Source of the DNA: Keguizhuia sedimenti
Lineage (GTDB): Bacteria; Pseudomonadota; Gammaproteobacteria; Burkholderiales; Burkholderiaceae_D
Reading direction: 5' to 3'
Length of the DNA stretch: 64,000 bases
NCBI GenBank assembly: GCA_030715135.1
Contig: JAUYVH010000007.1
Span: 124,001 to 188,000 of the forward strand
Positions 18,260 through 26,762 of this stretch are shown piece after piece. How positions within the stretch are numbered: the stretch's first letter is position 1; each line of letters begins with the position of its first letter. The notes under the pieces are model-generated. The model did no database searches. It saw nothing but the letters and a program-made list of their open reading frames with translations, and had not been told where the DNA came from. Both the position numbers and the translations under genes were made by a program.

Positions 18260-18940
18260 ATGCCAGCAAATCAGAAAATTAAGGTAGCAAGTTTTCTTGC
18301 CCAATTGCCGCTGTTCAATGAGCTTGAGGAAACGGAGCTGGCGCAGATTGCGGAACATACGACTGAGTTGCATGTTGCCAAGGGCGACAGGATATTTGAA
18401 CGTGGCGATCCTTGTACTGGTTTCCATACTGTCGTCTATGGAAGGGTGAAACTGTTTTTTACTTCATCCCAGGGCAATGAGAAAGTGGTCGAGATCATCG
18501 GGCCGGGGCATAGCTTCGGCGAGGCGCTGATGTTCATGAACAAGCCTTATATCGTTACGGCTCAGGCGGTTGCAGACACCATGCTCCTGCATGTGGCGAA
18601 GGACGCGATCATGAATGAAATCGAGCGTCATCCCGGCTTCGCATGCAAGATGCTGGCCGGATTGAGCCGGCGCCTGCATGGTTTGATCTGCGATGTCGAG
18701 GCCTATTCTCTTAATTCCGGCACGCAGCGCGTCATTGGTTATTTGCTCAAGGAAATACAGCAGGATGGAGAAAAGGTCGATCTGCCCACCAGCAAAACCG
18801 TCGTCGCTTCTCGCCTGAATCTCACGCCCGAACACTTCTCCCGCATTCTGCACGACCTGGCCGAGCAATCGTTCATCGAAGTCAACGGCAGGGAAATCAC
18901 CATCGTCAGCGTGGAAAAGCTGCGCACCTACGATAAATAG
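18260..18940 (+). CDS. dnr: Crp/Fnr-family regulator, Dnr/NnrR-like
   Basis: The 226-residue protein has a cyclic-nucleotide-binding-type sensor domain (about 12-130) and a winged helix with recognition helix PEHFSRILHDL. The ExxSR pattern (E-H-F-S-R) is the one that reads TTGAT half-sites. It lacks the N-terminal cysteine cluster of oxygen-sensing FNR, which favours a Dnr-type NO sensor. It lies just downstream of nirK and is the best candidate activator of nirK, norCBQD and other boxed genes in this window. Direct heme/NO sensing is known for Pseudomonas DNR but only inferred here. Confidence 0.87.
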   Translation: MPANQKIKVASFLAQLPLFNELEETELAQIAEHTTELHVAKGDRIFERGDPCTGFHTVVYGRVKLFFTSSQGNEKVVEIIGPGHSFGEALMFMNKPYIVTAQAVADTMLLHVAKDAIMNEIERHPGFACKMLAGLSRRLHGLICDVEAYSLNSGTQRVIGYLLKEIQQDGEKVDLPTSKTVVASRLNLTPEHFSRILHDLAEQSFIEVNGREITIVSVEKLRTYDK

Positions 18941-18968
18941 CCTGGCCTCAGGTTTCAGGCAACGGCAC

Positions 18969-20285
18969 CTATGCAGGAGTAGTCGAGCTGAGCGCTTTTG
19001 CCTTGGCAAGATGTGTGCGGTACACATTGGCGGCGCCAAGCAAATTGAGCCAAAGCCAGAGCGATGAAACCAGGAATCCAAGCCCGGCGAGGCGCTCCAG
19101 ATGCCTGCCCGGCCAGATAACCGCGGCGAGCAGCAGGAAAAGCGCAGCCGCATGCGCAATGAACTGACGCCGCGCAGCCGCTTCCGAAATAACCTGGCGC
19201 ACATTCGGTGCCTTCATGCCGCTCTCGAACAGCTTGTCCTGCAAGTGGTACCAGACCAGGAAGGGCACGATTTTGTAGAGCATGCCGTTGACGACGGAAT
19301 AGGCGAAGCCGACGATGAACAACACTCCCAGGCCAAGCGGGTACGCCGAATGGCTTCCCAGTGGAGGGTACAATTCGGCCAGGATGAACAGCAGGCTTGC
19401 CGCGATCAGGCTGGCCAGTCCGGCATACCAGAAGAATGTCGTCGGGTCGGATTTCGGCCGCTTGCGATGCCATATCAGATGCCATGTCAATACGCCGAAA
19501 GCCAGATAAAAAAGGGCCGTGGCTACCGAGAAAATTCCCGATACGTAAAGCGTATCCGGCAGTATTGCCGCGCTCAGGGTCGCCAGCCCCACCATGGCGA
19601 AGACGGCTCGACCCAGCCAGCGAGTGACAAGGCGGGGATAAATTTCGGTTACCTGGAACATCGGCACGACCTGGAAAGCGACCGCAATTACCAGCAACCC
19701 GACCCATCCTGCCAGTCCCCAGCTTGCATGCAGATTGGTCAGCTTCGGCATGGGTAGCGCCATCGGCCATGCGAACGCGCTGCCGAGAGTAATTCCAAGT
19801 GCAAGCGTTACAGCAAGCGATACCAATGCCAGGCGCACGGCGCTAAGCGTCACGTTTTCGCTTTCGACGCCTTTCAGGCCCAGCCAGCACGCAAACAAAA
19901 ATGCGCCAAATGCGGCGCCGACCAGCAAAAGCGCGGCCAGGAACAGGACTCGCTCCATCAAAAGAAAAGCCAGGGAAAGCGTCGCGGCGCCGACAGACAG
20001 CAGCAGATGCACCAGGCTCGCCGTCAGGCCAGGCCTGGGAACTTCGACGCCGGCGATGACGGGCATTATCTGCAGCACGGAACCGATCATGCACAGCCCT
20101 AGAAAGCCGAGCGTCAGCAAATGGGTAAGCGCCAAAGCCGGGGCGGTCCAGCGGGAACTCAGCGCGGCGTCGCCATACCAGAGCAGCAACAGCGCGGCCG
20201 CCAGCGCGAACATCGGCGCCGTCAGAAAAAAACGCAGTGGAACGGCTAGCGGCGGTGTTTGCTCATACGAGAGAACGCGCTGCAT
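18969..20285 (-). CDS. Polytopic membrane protein, NnrS/heme-copper-oxidase-like
   Basis: The 438-residue protein has about 12 membrane helices. Conserved-looking segments include ALTHLLTLGFLGLCMIGSVL and KLTNLHASWGLAGWVGLL, with intramembrane histidines. It resembles permease-annotated proteins found in denitrifiers next to DUF2249 and hemerythrin genes, distantly similar to NnrS and to subunit I of heme-copper oxidases. A heme- or copper-binding role in NO stress is inference. Its start overlaps the DUF2249 stop by one base (TAATG), so the two are translationally coupled. Confidence 0.65.
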   Translation of the reverse strand: MQRVLSYEQTPPLAVPLRFFLTAPMFALAAALLLLWYGDAALSSRWTAPALALTHLLTLGFLGLCMIGSVLQIMPVIAGVEVPRPGLTASLVHLLLSVGAATLSLAFLLMERVLFLAALLLVGAAFGAFLFACWLGLKGVESENVTLSAVRLALVSLAVTLALGITLGSAFAWPMALPMPKLTNLHASWGLAGWVGLLVIAVAFQVVPMFQVTEIYPRLVTRWLGRAVFAMVGLATLSAAILPDTLYVSGIFSVATALFYLAFGVLTWHLIWHRKRPKSDPTTFFWYAGLASLIAASLLFILAELYPPLGSHSAYPLGLGVLFIVGFAYSVVNGMLYKIVPFLVWYHLQDKLFESGMKAPNVRQVISEAAARRQFIAHAAALFLLLAAVIWPGRHLERLAGLGFLVSSLWLWLNLLGAANVYRTHLAKAKALSSTTPA

Positions 20286-20506
20286 TACTTGTGCCGGATA
20301 TAGATCTCGTACAGGTAATCCGGCCGCAGGTGCGGTTCATAAGAAAAATGGTTTCGCTCAAGAATGCCGTACAAGGGGCGCGGCTCGCGGTCGATCAGCA
20401 TGCGCAGGCACTGGCCGGGCTGAAGCGATGACAGGGCTTCCAGGACCCGCTCCATCGGTTCGGGTGGCTCCAGTCCGCAAACGTCGATATCGATTTGCTC
20501 TTCCAT
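20285..20506 (-). CDS. DUF2249 (TusA-like) small protein
   Basis: The 73-residue protein fits DUF2249, a TusA-like fold: DVCGLEPPEPMERVLEALSS, then GQCLRMLIDREPRPLYGILE. DUF2249 domains often occur fused or adjacent to hemerythrin domains in nitrate/NO-respiring bacteria; the reaction is unknown. It lies between the hemerythrin gene (12-base gap) and the membrane-protein gene (one-base overlap), so all three form an operon. Confidence 0.8.
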   Translation of the reverse strand: MEEQIDIDVCGLEPPEPMERVLEALSSLQPGQCLRMLIDREPRPLYGILERNHFSYEPHLRPDYLYEIYIRHK

Positions 20507-20518
20507 ATAAGCTTTCTG

Positions 20519-20965
20519 TCAGGCGACGGAGGAAAAATGATACATCGCTTCCATCACTTCTTCAGCTCTCTTGTGAAGTACACGGTCCGCCATCTGATAC
20601 AGGATGCTTTCTTCCTTGAGATTGTGCTGCTGAAGCATGATATTCAGGGTTTCCGAATATCCCAGATAGGCAAGCTTATCCGCTTTTTCGAGCGCCTCGC
20701 TCAATCGGGAAAGCAGTCCGCGAATTTGCTCGTGTTCCCTGCGCATGACCGCGGTAGGACCCTCGTTCGTGCCGGTCTGCAGCTCGAAAGCCCGGAACAA
20801 TACTTCTTCTTCCATCGCGAAATGGGATTGGGTCGCGTCGTGGAACTGCTCGAACAATGAGCGTGCTTCATCCCAATTGGACGTACTTACGGCAGTTTCC
20901 GCCGCAATAAACAGGTCATCGCAACGTTGATGGTCGTTGGTCAGGAATTCGGAAATCGTTTTCAT
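20519..20965 (-). CDS. Hemerythrin-like diiron protein
   Basis: From the ATG at 20965 the protein is 148 residues with the hemerythrin pattern: H in TNDHQRCDDL, HDATQSHFAMEEEVLF, RREHEQIRGL and QHNLKEESILY, giving the His/Glu/Asp ligands of a diiron site. Family members bind O2 or NO or help repair iron-sulfur clusters (YtfE/ScdA/DnrN group). Upstream in-frame ATGs extend to 21091 but would overlap the divergent gene, and the added sequence is not domain-like. It leads the operon with DUF2249 and the membrane protein. Confidence 0.85.
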   Translation of the reverse strand: MKTISEFLTNDHQRCDDLFIAAETAVSTSNWDEARSLFEQFHDATQSHFAMEEEVLFRAFELQTGTNEGPTAVMRREHEQIRGLLSRLSEALEKADKLAYLGYSETLNIMLQQHNLKEESILYQMADRVLHKRAEEVMEAMYHFSSVA

Positions 20966-21016
20966 GATGGGGTCCGTAAGATCGATGAGGCATTCTGGCA
21001 TCGGCCAGCCTCGTGT

Positions 21017-21038
21017 TTCCTTAACCTGAATTAAGGAA
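21017..21038. promoter_or_regulatory. Perfect palindrome in the hemerythrin/ubi divergent promoter
   Basis: TTCCTTAA-CCTGAA-TTAAGGAA is a perfect 8-bp inverted repeat. Its core, TTAAC-CTGA-ATTAA (21021-21034), has the geometry of a Crp/Fnr site but with TTAAC in place of TTGAT. It lies between the hemerythrin start (20965) and the flavin oxidoreductase start (21090), so it may control both operons. A near-copy is found at 39254. Confidence 0.62.
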
Positions 21039-21089
21039 TGCGGCACTTGGCTTCCGATACAGTGGCACATCGTAAAACGAAGGATTGCC

Positions 21090-22271
21090 ATGCAGAAAAT
21101 TTTTTATCCGCAGCTCCGTATCCGCAATAAATCATGCCTGCCCATCGTTCAGGGCGGCATGGGCGTGGGCGTCTCTGCAAGCCGGCTGGCGGGTAACGTC
21201 GCACGCCTGGGTGCGGTGGGAGCCATTTCCAGCGTCGATCTGCGCCGGCATCACCCGGACCTGATGGAAAAAACCGTGCGATCCCGCGACAAGGATTTGA
21301 TCAATCAAATCAACAACGTCGCGCTGGACCGTGAAATCAAGCGCGCGAAGGAACTTTCGCAAGGGAACGGCATGGTGGCGGTGAACATCATGCGCGCAGT
21401 GTCCGAGTACGCGGGCTATGTCAGGCAATCATGCGAGAGCGGAGCCGATGCCGTTGTGGTGGGCGCGGGGCTGCCGCTCGACCTGCCAGAGCTTACAGCA
21501 GAGTTTCCCGATGTGGCATTGATCCCCATCCTTTCGGACGCGCGCGGCATTGCGCTGGTACTCAAGAAATGGATGCGCAAGAACCGATTGCCGGATGCAA
21601 TCGTCATCGAGAATCCCCAGTTCGCGGCCGGTCACCTCGGGGCCGCGAAGCTGGAGGAAGTCAATGCGCCGCATTTCGCATTCGAGATCGTGCTCGAAGC
21701 TACGCTTGAATTGCTCAAGGAAATGGGCATCGAGAGCGAAAAGATTCCATTGATTGCCGCGGGCGGCGTGAATCATCCCGACCAGGTCCGGAAATTGTTC
21801 AGCCTGGGCGCCAGCGCCGTGCAACTGGGAACCGCATTCGCGGTCACGGAAGAGGGCGATGCGCACGTAAACTTCAAAAACGTCCTGGCGCAGGCGGTGC
21901 CAGAGCAAATCGTCACCTTCATGAGCGTAGCCGGATTGCCGGCGCGAGCGGTGCGGACGCCGTTTCTGGACAAGTATCTGAAAAAGGAAGCGAAGCTGCA
22001 GGAAGTGGCCAAACCCAGAAAATGCACGGTCGGCTTCGATTGCCTGCATCAATGCGGTTTGCGCGATGGCATCGCCAAGGCAGGGCAGTTCTGCATCGAC
22101 CAGCAGCTGGCGTTTGCATTGGAAGGCGATGTCAAGCGCGGTCTGTTCTTCCGGGGAAGCGAAAAGCTGCCGTTCGGCAGCGAAATCAGGCCGGTGCGCG
22201 ACCTGGTCGAATATCTGCTCGAAGGCGTGCGGCTAAGCATAGGACAGCAAGAGGAGACCCAGACCGCATGA
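21090..22271 (+). CDS. Nitronate monooxygenase-like flavin oxidoreductase
   Basis: The 393-residue protein is a TIM-barrel FMN enzyme of the NMO/FabK-like family (PIVQGGMGVGVSASRLAG at the start, then LIAAGGVNHPDQVRKLFSLGASAVQLGTAF at the phosphate-binding loop). The C-terminal third has a Cys group (KCTVGFDCLHQCG) not typical of simple nitronate oxidases, possibly a metal or cluster site. It overlaps ubiU by four bases (ATGA) and is the first gene of the ubi operon, so a role in anaerobic quinone synthesis or its redox supply is likely but unproven. Confidence 0.78.
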   Translation: MQKIFYPQLRIRNKSCLPIVQGGMGVGVSASRLAGNVARLGAVGAISSVDLRRHHPDLMEKTVRSRDKDLINQINNVALDREIKRAKELSQGNGMVAVNIMRAVSEYAGYVRQSCESGADAVVVGAGLPLDLPELTAEFPDVALIPILSDARGIALVLKKWMRKNRLPDAIVIENPQFAAGHLGAAKLEEVNAPHFAFEIVLEATLELLKEMGIESEKIPLIAAGGVNHPDQVRKLFSLGASAVQLGTAFAVTEEGDAHVNFKNVLAQAVPEQIVTFMSVAGLPARAVRTPFLDKYLKKEAKLQEVAKPRKCTVGFDCLHQCGLRDGIAKAGQFCIDQQLAFALEGDVKRGLFFRGSEKLPFGSEIRPVRDLVEYLLEGVRLSIGQQEETQTA

Positions 22272-23305
22272 GCAATCCGGCTTTCGAAACAGGTTTCCGC
22301 ACACAAAACATGGAACTGGTCTGTCCCGCCGGCAGCCTGCCGGCTCTGAAGGCAGCGATTGATAATGGCGCAGACTGCGTTTATCTCGGTTATCGCGATG
22401 CGACGAATGCGCGCAATTTTGCGGGATTGAATTTCGATGACGGACTGATGCGCCAGGGCGTCGATTATGCGCACCATCGCAACCGCAAGGTTCTGCTCGC
22501 CCTGAATACCTATCCTCAGCCTGAGGGATGGCAGGCATGGCGCAACGCGATCGACCGCGCTGCGCAAGCCGGGATCGACGCCGTGATACTGGCCGATCCG
22601 GCATTGATGCGCTATGCGCGCGATCGTTATCCGGACCTGAGATTGCATTTGTCGGTGCAAGGGTCTGCGACCAATTTCGAGGCCATCAATTTTTTCCGCA
22701 AGCACTTCGGCATCACCCGCGCGGTATTGCCGCGCGTGCTGTCGATCAGTCAGGTGGATCATGTAATCGCGAATACGGAAGTGGAGATTGAAGTATTCGG
22801 CTTCGGCAGCCTGTGCGTCATGGTCGAGGGGCGCTGCGCGCTGTCATCCTATGCGACAGGCGAGTCGCCCAACACACATGGCGTATGTTCGCCTGCCAAG
22901 GCGGTGCGGTGGCAGACCACGCCAAAAGGCATGGAGGCAAGGCTGAACGGCGTCCTGATCGACCGCTACGCAGACGATGAAAATGCCGGCTATCCGACTT
23001 TGTGCAAAGGCCGCTTCGACGTCAATGAGGAAAACTATTACGCAATCGAAGAACCGACAAGCCTGAATACGCTGGAGCTGCTGCCGCAACTGGCGGCCAT
23101 GGGGATACGGGCTATCAAGATCGAAGGCCGGCAGCGCAGCCCGGCCTATGTGGCGCAAGTCACACGTGTATGGCGGGCCGCAATCGATAACTGCCTGGAC
23201 AGCGCACAACGCTATTCGGTAAGGCCGGATTGGACTGCGGCGTTGACCAAGGTGGCGGAAGGCCAGCAGCACACGCTGGGCGCCTATCACAGGCCCTGGA
23301 AATAA
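22268..23305 (+). CDS. ubiU: UbiU, U32-family protein of O2-independent ubiquinone synthesis
   Basis: From the ATG at 22268 the protein is 345 residues. It carries the U32 peptidase-like fold and four cysteines, C183, C190, C207 and C246. Their spacing is the same as the known E. coli UbiU 4Fe-4S ligands (169, 176, 193, 232), offset by 14. UbiU-UbiV hydroxylates ubiquinone precursors without oxygen. The start inside the upstream stop (ATGA) couples it to the flavin oxidoreductase, and ubiV follows after 16 bases. Confidence 0.92.
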   Translation: MSNPAFETGFRTQNMELVCPAGSLPALKAAIDNGADCVYLGYRDATNARNFAGLNFDDGLMRQGVDYAHHRNRKVLLALNTYPQPEGWQAWRNAIDRAAQAGIDAVILADPALMRYARDRYPDLRLHLSVQGSATNFEAINFFRKHFGITRAVLPRVLSISQVDHVIANTEVEIEVFGFGSLCVMVEGRCALSSYATGESPNTHGVCSPAKAVRWQTTPKGMEARLNGVLIDRYADDENAGYPTLCKGRFDVNEENYYAIEEPTSLNTLELLPQLAAMGIRAIKIEGRQRSPAYVAQVTRVWRAAIDNCLDSAQRYSVRPDWTAALTKVAEGQQHTLGAYHRPWK

Positions 23306-23321
23306 TCGGAGGAACACAATT

Positions 23322-24299
23322 TTGAAACTCGCTTTGGGCCCGCTTTTATATTACTGGCCGCGGGACGCCGTATTGCAGTTCTACCAGAAGGTAGCCGGCA
23401 TGCCGGTCGATATCGTTTATCTGGGGGAGACTGTATGTTCACGCCGGCATGAACTGCGCTTTTCCGACTGGGTCGCAATCGCAGACATGTTGTCGGACTC
23501 GGGAAAGGAAGTCGTGCTGTCCACGCAGGCACTGCTGGAATCCAAATCGGATATCGCGATATTGCACCGGATCGCGGATAACGCGCGTTTTTCCGTGGAA
23601 GCGAACGATATGGGCGCGGTAAATTGCCTGGCCGGGCATGTACCGTTTGTCGCGGGCCCTTTCCTGAATATCTACAACCCTCCGACCCTGCAGTGGATGA
23701 CAGAGCTTGGGGCAAAGCGATGGGTAATGCCGCTGGAAATGAGCCGCGACGGCTTGTCAAGCATTCTTGATGGCCAGGCTGGAAGCATCGAAACAGAAGT
23801 TTTCGCCTATGGCCGCATGCCGCTTGCATTCTCGGCACGTTGCTTTACGGCGCGCCACCATAACCTTCCGAAAGACGATTGCCAGTTCCGCTGCATGGAT
23901 TATCCGGACGGTCTATTGATGAAAACACGGGAGAGCCAGCATTTCCTGACCCTGAACGGCATTCAGACCCAGTCGGCGCTTGTTTACAACCTGATCGGCG
24001 AAGTCGATGGCATGCGGACCGCCGGAGTGAATGTGGTACGTATCAGCCCGCAGTCAGAACAGACGGATGCGGTGGTTGCGCTCTTTCACGATGTTTTGCA
24101 TGGCAAAAAGTCGCCGCAAGAGGGGTTGGAGGCAGCTTTGCCGCTCATGCCTGACCAGCCATGCAACGGCTACTGGCATGGCAAGCCAGGTCTTGAATAC
24201 ATCGGAAGTTCAGAAAGGACACAGCCGGAAATTTTGATTAACCGGCCACCCATCCTCAAAGTCGCAAGCGATCATGCAAGGAAGACCATTGAGCAATAG
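23322..24299 (+). CDS. ubiV: UbiV, partner of UbiU
   Basis: The 325-residue protein starts at a TTG (23322) preceded by CGGAGGAACACAATT, a strong ribosome site. Cysteines C39, C174, C187 and C191 match the spacing of the last three E. coli UbiV 4Fe-4S ligands (180, 193, 197) and the position of the first (39). It forms the heterodimeric anaerobic hydroxylase with UbiU. The gene overlaps or abuts ubiT at its 3' end. Confidence 0.92.
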   Translation: MKLALGPLLYYWPRDAVLQFYQKVAGMPVDIVYLGETVCSRRHELRFSDWVAIADMLSDSGKEVVLSTQALLESKSDIAILHRIADNARFSVEANDMGAVNCLAGHVPFVAGPFLNIYNPPTLQWMTELGAKRWVMPLEMSRDGLSSILDGQAGSIETEVFAYGRMPLAFSARCFTARHHNLPKDDCQFRCMDYPDGLLMKTRESQHFLTLNGIQTQSALVYNLIGEVDGMRTAGVNVVRISPQSEQTDAVVALFHDVLHGKKSPQEGLEAALPLMPDQPCNGYWHGKPGLEYIGSSERTQPEILINRPPILKVASDHARKTIEQ

Positions 24300-24789
24300 C
24301 GCCTATCACATACCCCGGCCGATCGGCCGTCTGCTGTCCATGTTGCCTGCGTACCCGGGATCCGTGCTGTTCGCGCAGGGATTGAACGCTACCCTGAGCA
24401 AGTTGCTACCGGACGATCTGCGGGTTTCGCTTCGGAACAAGAAAATCCGCATCAATGCGACCGATGCACACATAGCGTTCGACTTCATCTGGGACGGCAA
24501 TCGTTTTGCCGCCTGTAACAGGCAGGCACATCCGGACTTGACGATCAGCGCCAGCGCCTATGATTTTCTCCGGCTGGCAAAACGCCAGGAGGACCCGGAT
24601 ACGCTGTTTTTCAGCCGGCGGCTCCTGATGGAAGGGGACACTGAACTGGCCCTGGCCGTCAAGAACTCGCTCGATGCTGTCGACATGCCGATTTTTCCCT
24701 TTGAAAAACTGGTGCCGCCGAAACTCCTGCAGTCCGTACGGCACAAGATGGAACAGGCGGGCCGCCGCACGCGGTCTGCCGATTATTAA
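24289..24789 (+). CDS. ubiT: UbiT, SCP2-domain lipid-binding accessory protein
   Basis: The protein has an SCP2 sterol-carrier domain (IRINATDAHIAFDFIWDG, then PDLTISASAYDFLRLAKR). UbiT is the lipid-binding member of the UbiTUV anaerobic ubiquinone pathway. I place the start at the TTG 24289, because AAGGAAGACCA precedes it; an ATG at 24274 would add five residues. It overlaps the ubiV stop (24299). The set flavin oxidoreductase-ubiU-ubiV-ubiT is one transcript. Confidence 0.88.
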   Translation: MSNSAYHIPRPIGRLLSMLPAYPGSVLFAQGLNATLSKLLPDDLRVSLRNKKIRINATDAHIAFDFIWDGNRFAACNRQAHPDLTISASAYDFLRLAKRQEDPDTLFFSRRLLMEGDTELALAVKNSLDAVDMPIFPFEKLVPPKLLQSVRHKMEQAGRRTRSADY

Positions 24790-24809
24790 CCTAAAAAAGG
24801 AGTACGGAA

Positions 24810-25070
24810 ATGGAATCCGCTTGTTCAATGCACGCAGTTGTGATGGAACCCCATATATTCGATGCACGCGGAATAGCACGTCGTTTTCGCCATGCAGCAT
24901 TTTTTGGTGCCTTGGGCATGCTGGAAAGCGGGGAAACGATGCGGTTTTATAACGACCATGATCCCTTGCCGCTGTTGGCAAAAGTTTCAAGCCTGTTCGG
25001 CCCGCAGGTAGTGGTCGAATATCAGGACAAGCAACCGGGGAGCGTTGTGATCGACTTTCACATCACCTGA
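24810..25070 (+). CDS. DUF2249 protein at the end of the ubi operon
   Basis: The 86-residue protein has the DUF2249 signature: FDARGIARRFRHAAFFGALG, then GETMRFYNDHDPLPLLAKVS with the NDHDPxPL motif, and a C-terminal YQDKQPGSVVIDFHI. The family is common in denitrifiers and has no assigned reaction. A ribosome site (AAAAAAGGAG) precedes the ATG 21 bases after ubiT. It is a second DUF2249 gene in this locus; the other is across the divergent promoter. Confidence 0.82.
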   Translation: MESACSMHAVVMEPHIFDARGIARRFRHAAFFGALGMLESGETMRFYNDHDPLPLLAKVSSLFGPQVVVEYQDKQPGSVVIDFHIT

Positions 25071-25227
25071 ACGAACAGGCGCACGCAAGCGGCCTGTGAA
25101 TGGCTATTCGGAACCCTATTCATTTAGTCGTCTCATAGATCTCCGCCACATTCTGGTCCGGTTCCCTGCGGCCTAATCCTGAAAAGGGTTGAAGTGTTCC
25201 GGATAGTTTCCAAACAAAAGACAAGGA

Positions 25228-25261
25228 AAACGGGACTGCTGCGTCGGCAACAGTCCCGTTT
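25228..25261. terminator. Bidirectional terminator between DUF2249 and the YsnF-like gene
   Basis: AAACGGGACTG, a 12-base loop, then CAGTCCCGTTT forms a perfect 11-bp stem between convergent genes. A-rich and T-rich flanks suit termination on either strand. Confidence 0.72.
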
Positions 25262-25301
25262 CACGTAGTTTTTCGGAATCACCGTACGCTATCAGCGCCA
25301 A

Positions 25302-26534
25302 TCACCGGCGATTTCCTGACACGCGTTCCGTGCCATAGCGCACAGCGTCCTTCACCTTATCCCATGTGCTGCCGGGATGTGATGATTCCCAGTCGTTCCG
25401 TGCTTGTGGTTCGACTTCTTCCCATCTTCTGCCGCGATAGCGATCATTGGATGCGAGTGACGATCCGTATGAATAGGCAGGCGCATAGTCTTCATAGCGT
25501 CCGCCGCTGGAACCGAAGTTGGTTTGCCAGTGGCTGCGGAAGTCGCTGTCGTCATCCATGCGCGTTGCGCCTTCACGCAAATTGGAGCCGCCGAGCTGTT
25601 CCACTTCCACATCGCTGCGCCGGACGCTGTCCTTGATGTTTTCCGTGCGCTGATTGACTTCCTTGCCGACGACGACTTCTTCCACGACGCGGGCGCTCTT
25701 GTTGACCACCGGCTCCTCTGAAGACTCACGCAGTTCGAAGCTTTCTTCCTTGAATGCGTCTCGGCCTGCTAAGGCAGCATCTCCACTCGCGGGTCGGCGT
25801 TCTACTTTGACTTTTTCGTCTCGCAACTGGACCGATTCATTCACCGGCATTTCGCTCACCCGCTTGAAAACACGCACGCCGCCGCGCTGCACTTCGCGCT
25901 TTCCGACATTAACTTCTTCCTGCGTAACGGGAATGCGACTTTCGTTCTGTAAATTGGATGTGCGTTGCGTGTCGGTCGTTCGATCCGGTGATCGCAGGGA
26001 GGCATAACTGGCGCGATCCCGGGTAATTTCATCCTGGCTGAAGCGCGGCGCGCTGGCATCGTAGCCGGTCCATCCCTGTTGTTTCCATGCGTTTCTGCGC
26101 TCGTCGATATCGACCGGATTGTACTGGCCAACAATGTCGGAAGCACGGTGCAATTCATCTTCGCTCCGGGCATTGAAGGTCAGTACACAATGCCCTCTGC
26201 GAACCGATTCGGAATAGGCATCATGATATTCGCGGTCGTCGTCGCCGCCGAATAAAGACTTGAAAAAATCGCCAATGCCGCCACTTTTATGGCTCTTTTC
26301 ACTTGTGGTGTCGTATGAGGTTGCGGAGGAGGTACGGCTATCGCTTGGATTGTTTGGATCGGTTGCAAATTCGGAAGAATCTTCCTGCGCATTAAGCCGG
26401 ATATTCTGCGCCCCGCAGCCTGCCGACTTTAATGCTTCGACGGCACGTTTTGCATCGTTGTAATCATCGAATACTGCGACAAGGGTATTGTCGTAGTTTT
26501 CCGAGGATTGAGATTGAGAAGGGTTCTTGGCCAT
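25302..26534 (-). CDS. YsnF/AvaK-type (DUF2382) stress protein
   Basis: From the ATG at 26534 (AAAGGAG ahead) the protein is 410 residues. An N-terminal general-stress-like domain (TLVAVFDDYNDAKRAVEALK) is followed by a long hydrophilic linker and a DUF2382 domain (about 200-310; RIPVTQEEVNVGKREVQRGG and ARVVEEVVVGKEVNQRT). It is soluble, very polar and probably stress-induced. DUF2382 functions are unknown, though members bind or protect under oxidative or osmotic stress. A second DUF2382 gene follows upstream. Confidence 0.8.
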   Translation of the reverse strand: MAKNPSQSQSSENYDNTLVAVFDDYNDAKRAVEALKSAGCGAQNIRLNAQEDSSEFATDPNNPSDSRTSSATSYDTTSEKSHKSGGIGDFFKSLFGGDDDREYHDAYSESVRRGHCVLTFNARSEDELHRASDIVGQYNPVDIDERRNAWKQQGWTGYDASAPRFSQDEITRDRASYASLRSPDRTTDTQRTSNLQNESRIPVTQEEVNVGKREVQRGGVRVFKRVSEMPVNESVQLRDEKVKVERRPASGDAALAGRDAFKEESFELRESSEEPVVNKSARVVEEVVVGKEVNQRTENIKDSVRRSDVEVEQLGGSNLREGATRMDDDSDFRSHWQTNFGSSGGRYEDYAPAYSYGSSLASNDRYRGRRWEEVEPQARNDWESSHPGSTWDKVKDAVRYGTERVSGNRR

Positions 26535-26762
26535 TTGCATCTCCTTTAGTCCACATTTTATGCACCCAAGCATCATCGCTACACAAGCGTATCGTGCAGG
26601 ATTACCCGATAGGTTGAGAGATGACGGTGGGTGCGGTAAGAAACTTAAATTCAAAAAACGAACTAGTAAGAAGGCAGGGTCCTTGATTGGTTCCTAGTCG
26701 GGCTGATAATAAATGTAAATGTAAAATTGTTTTGGCGGCGTAAAGATTAAAAGCAGAATGGA

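Noticed and set aside
21298-21312. TTGATCAATCAAATCAA inside the flavin oxidoreductase gene
   Set aside because: It is within coding sequence and reflects the codons for LINQINN; not a promoter position.
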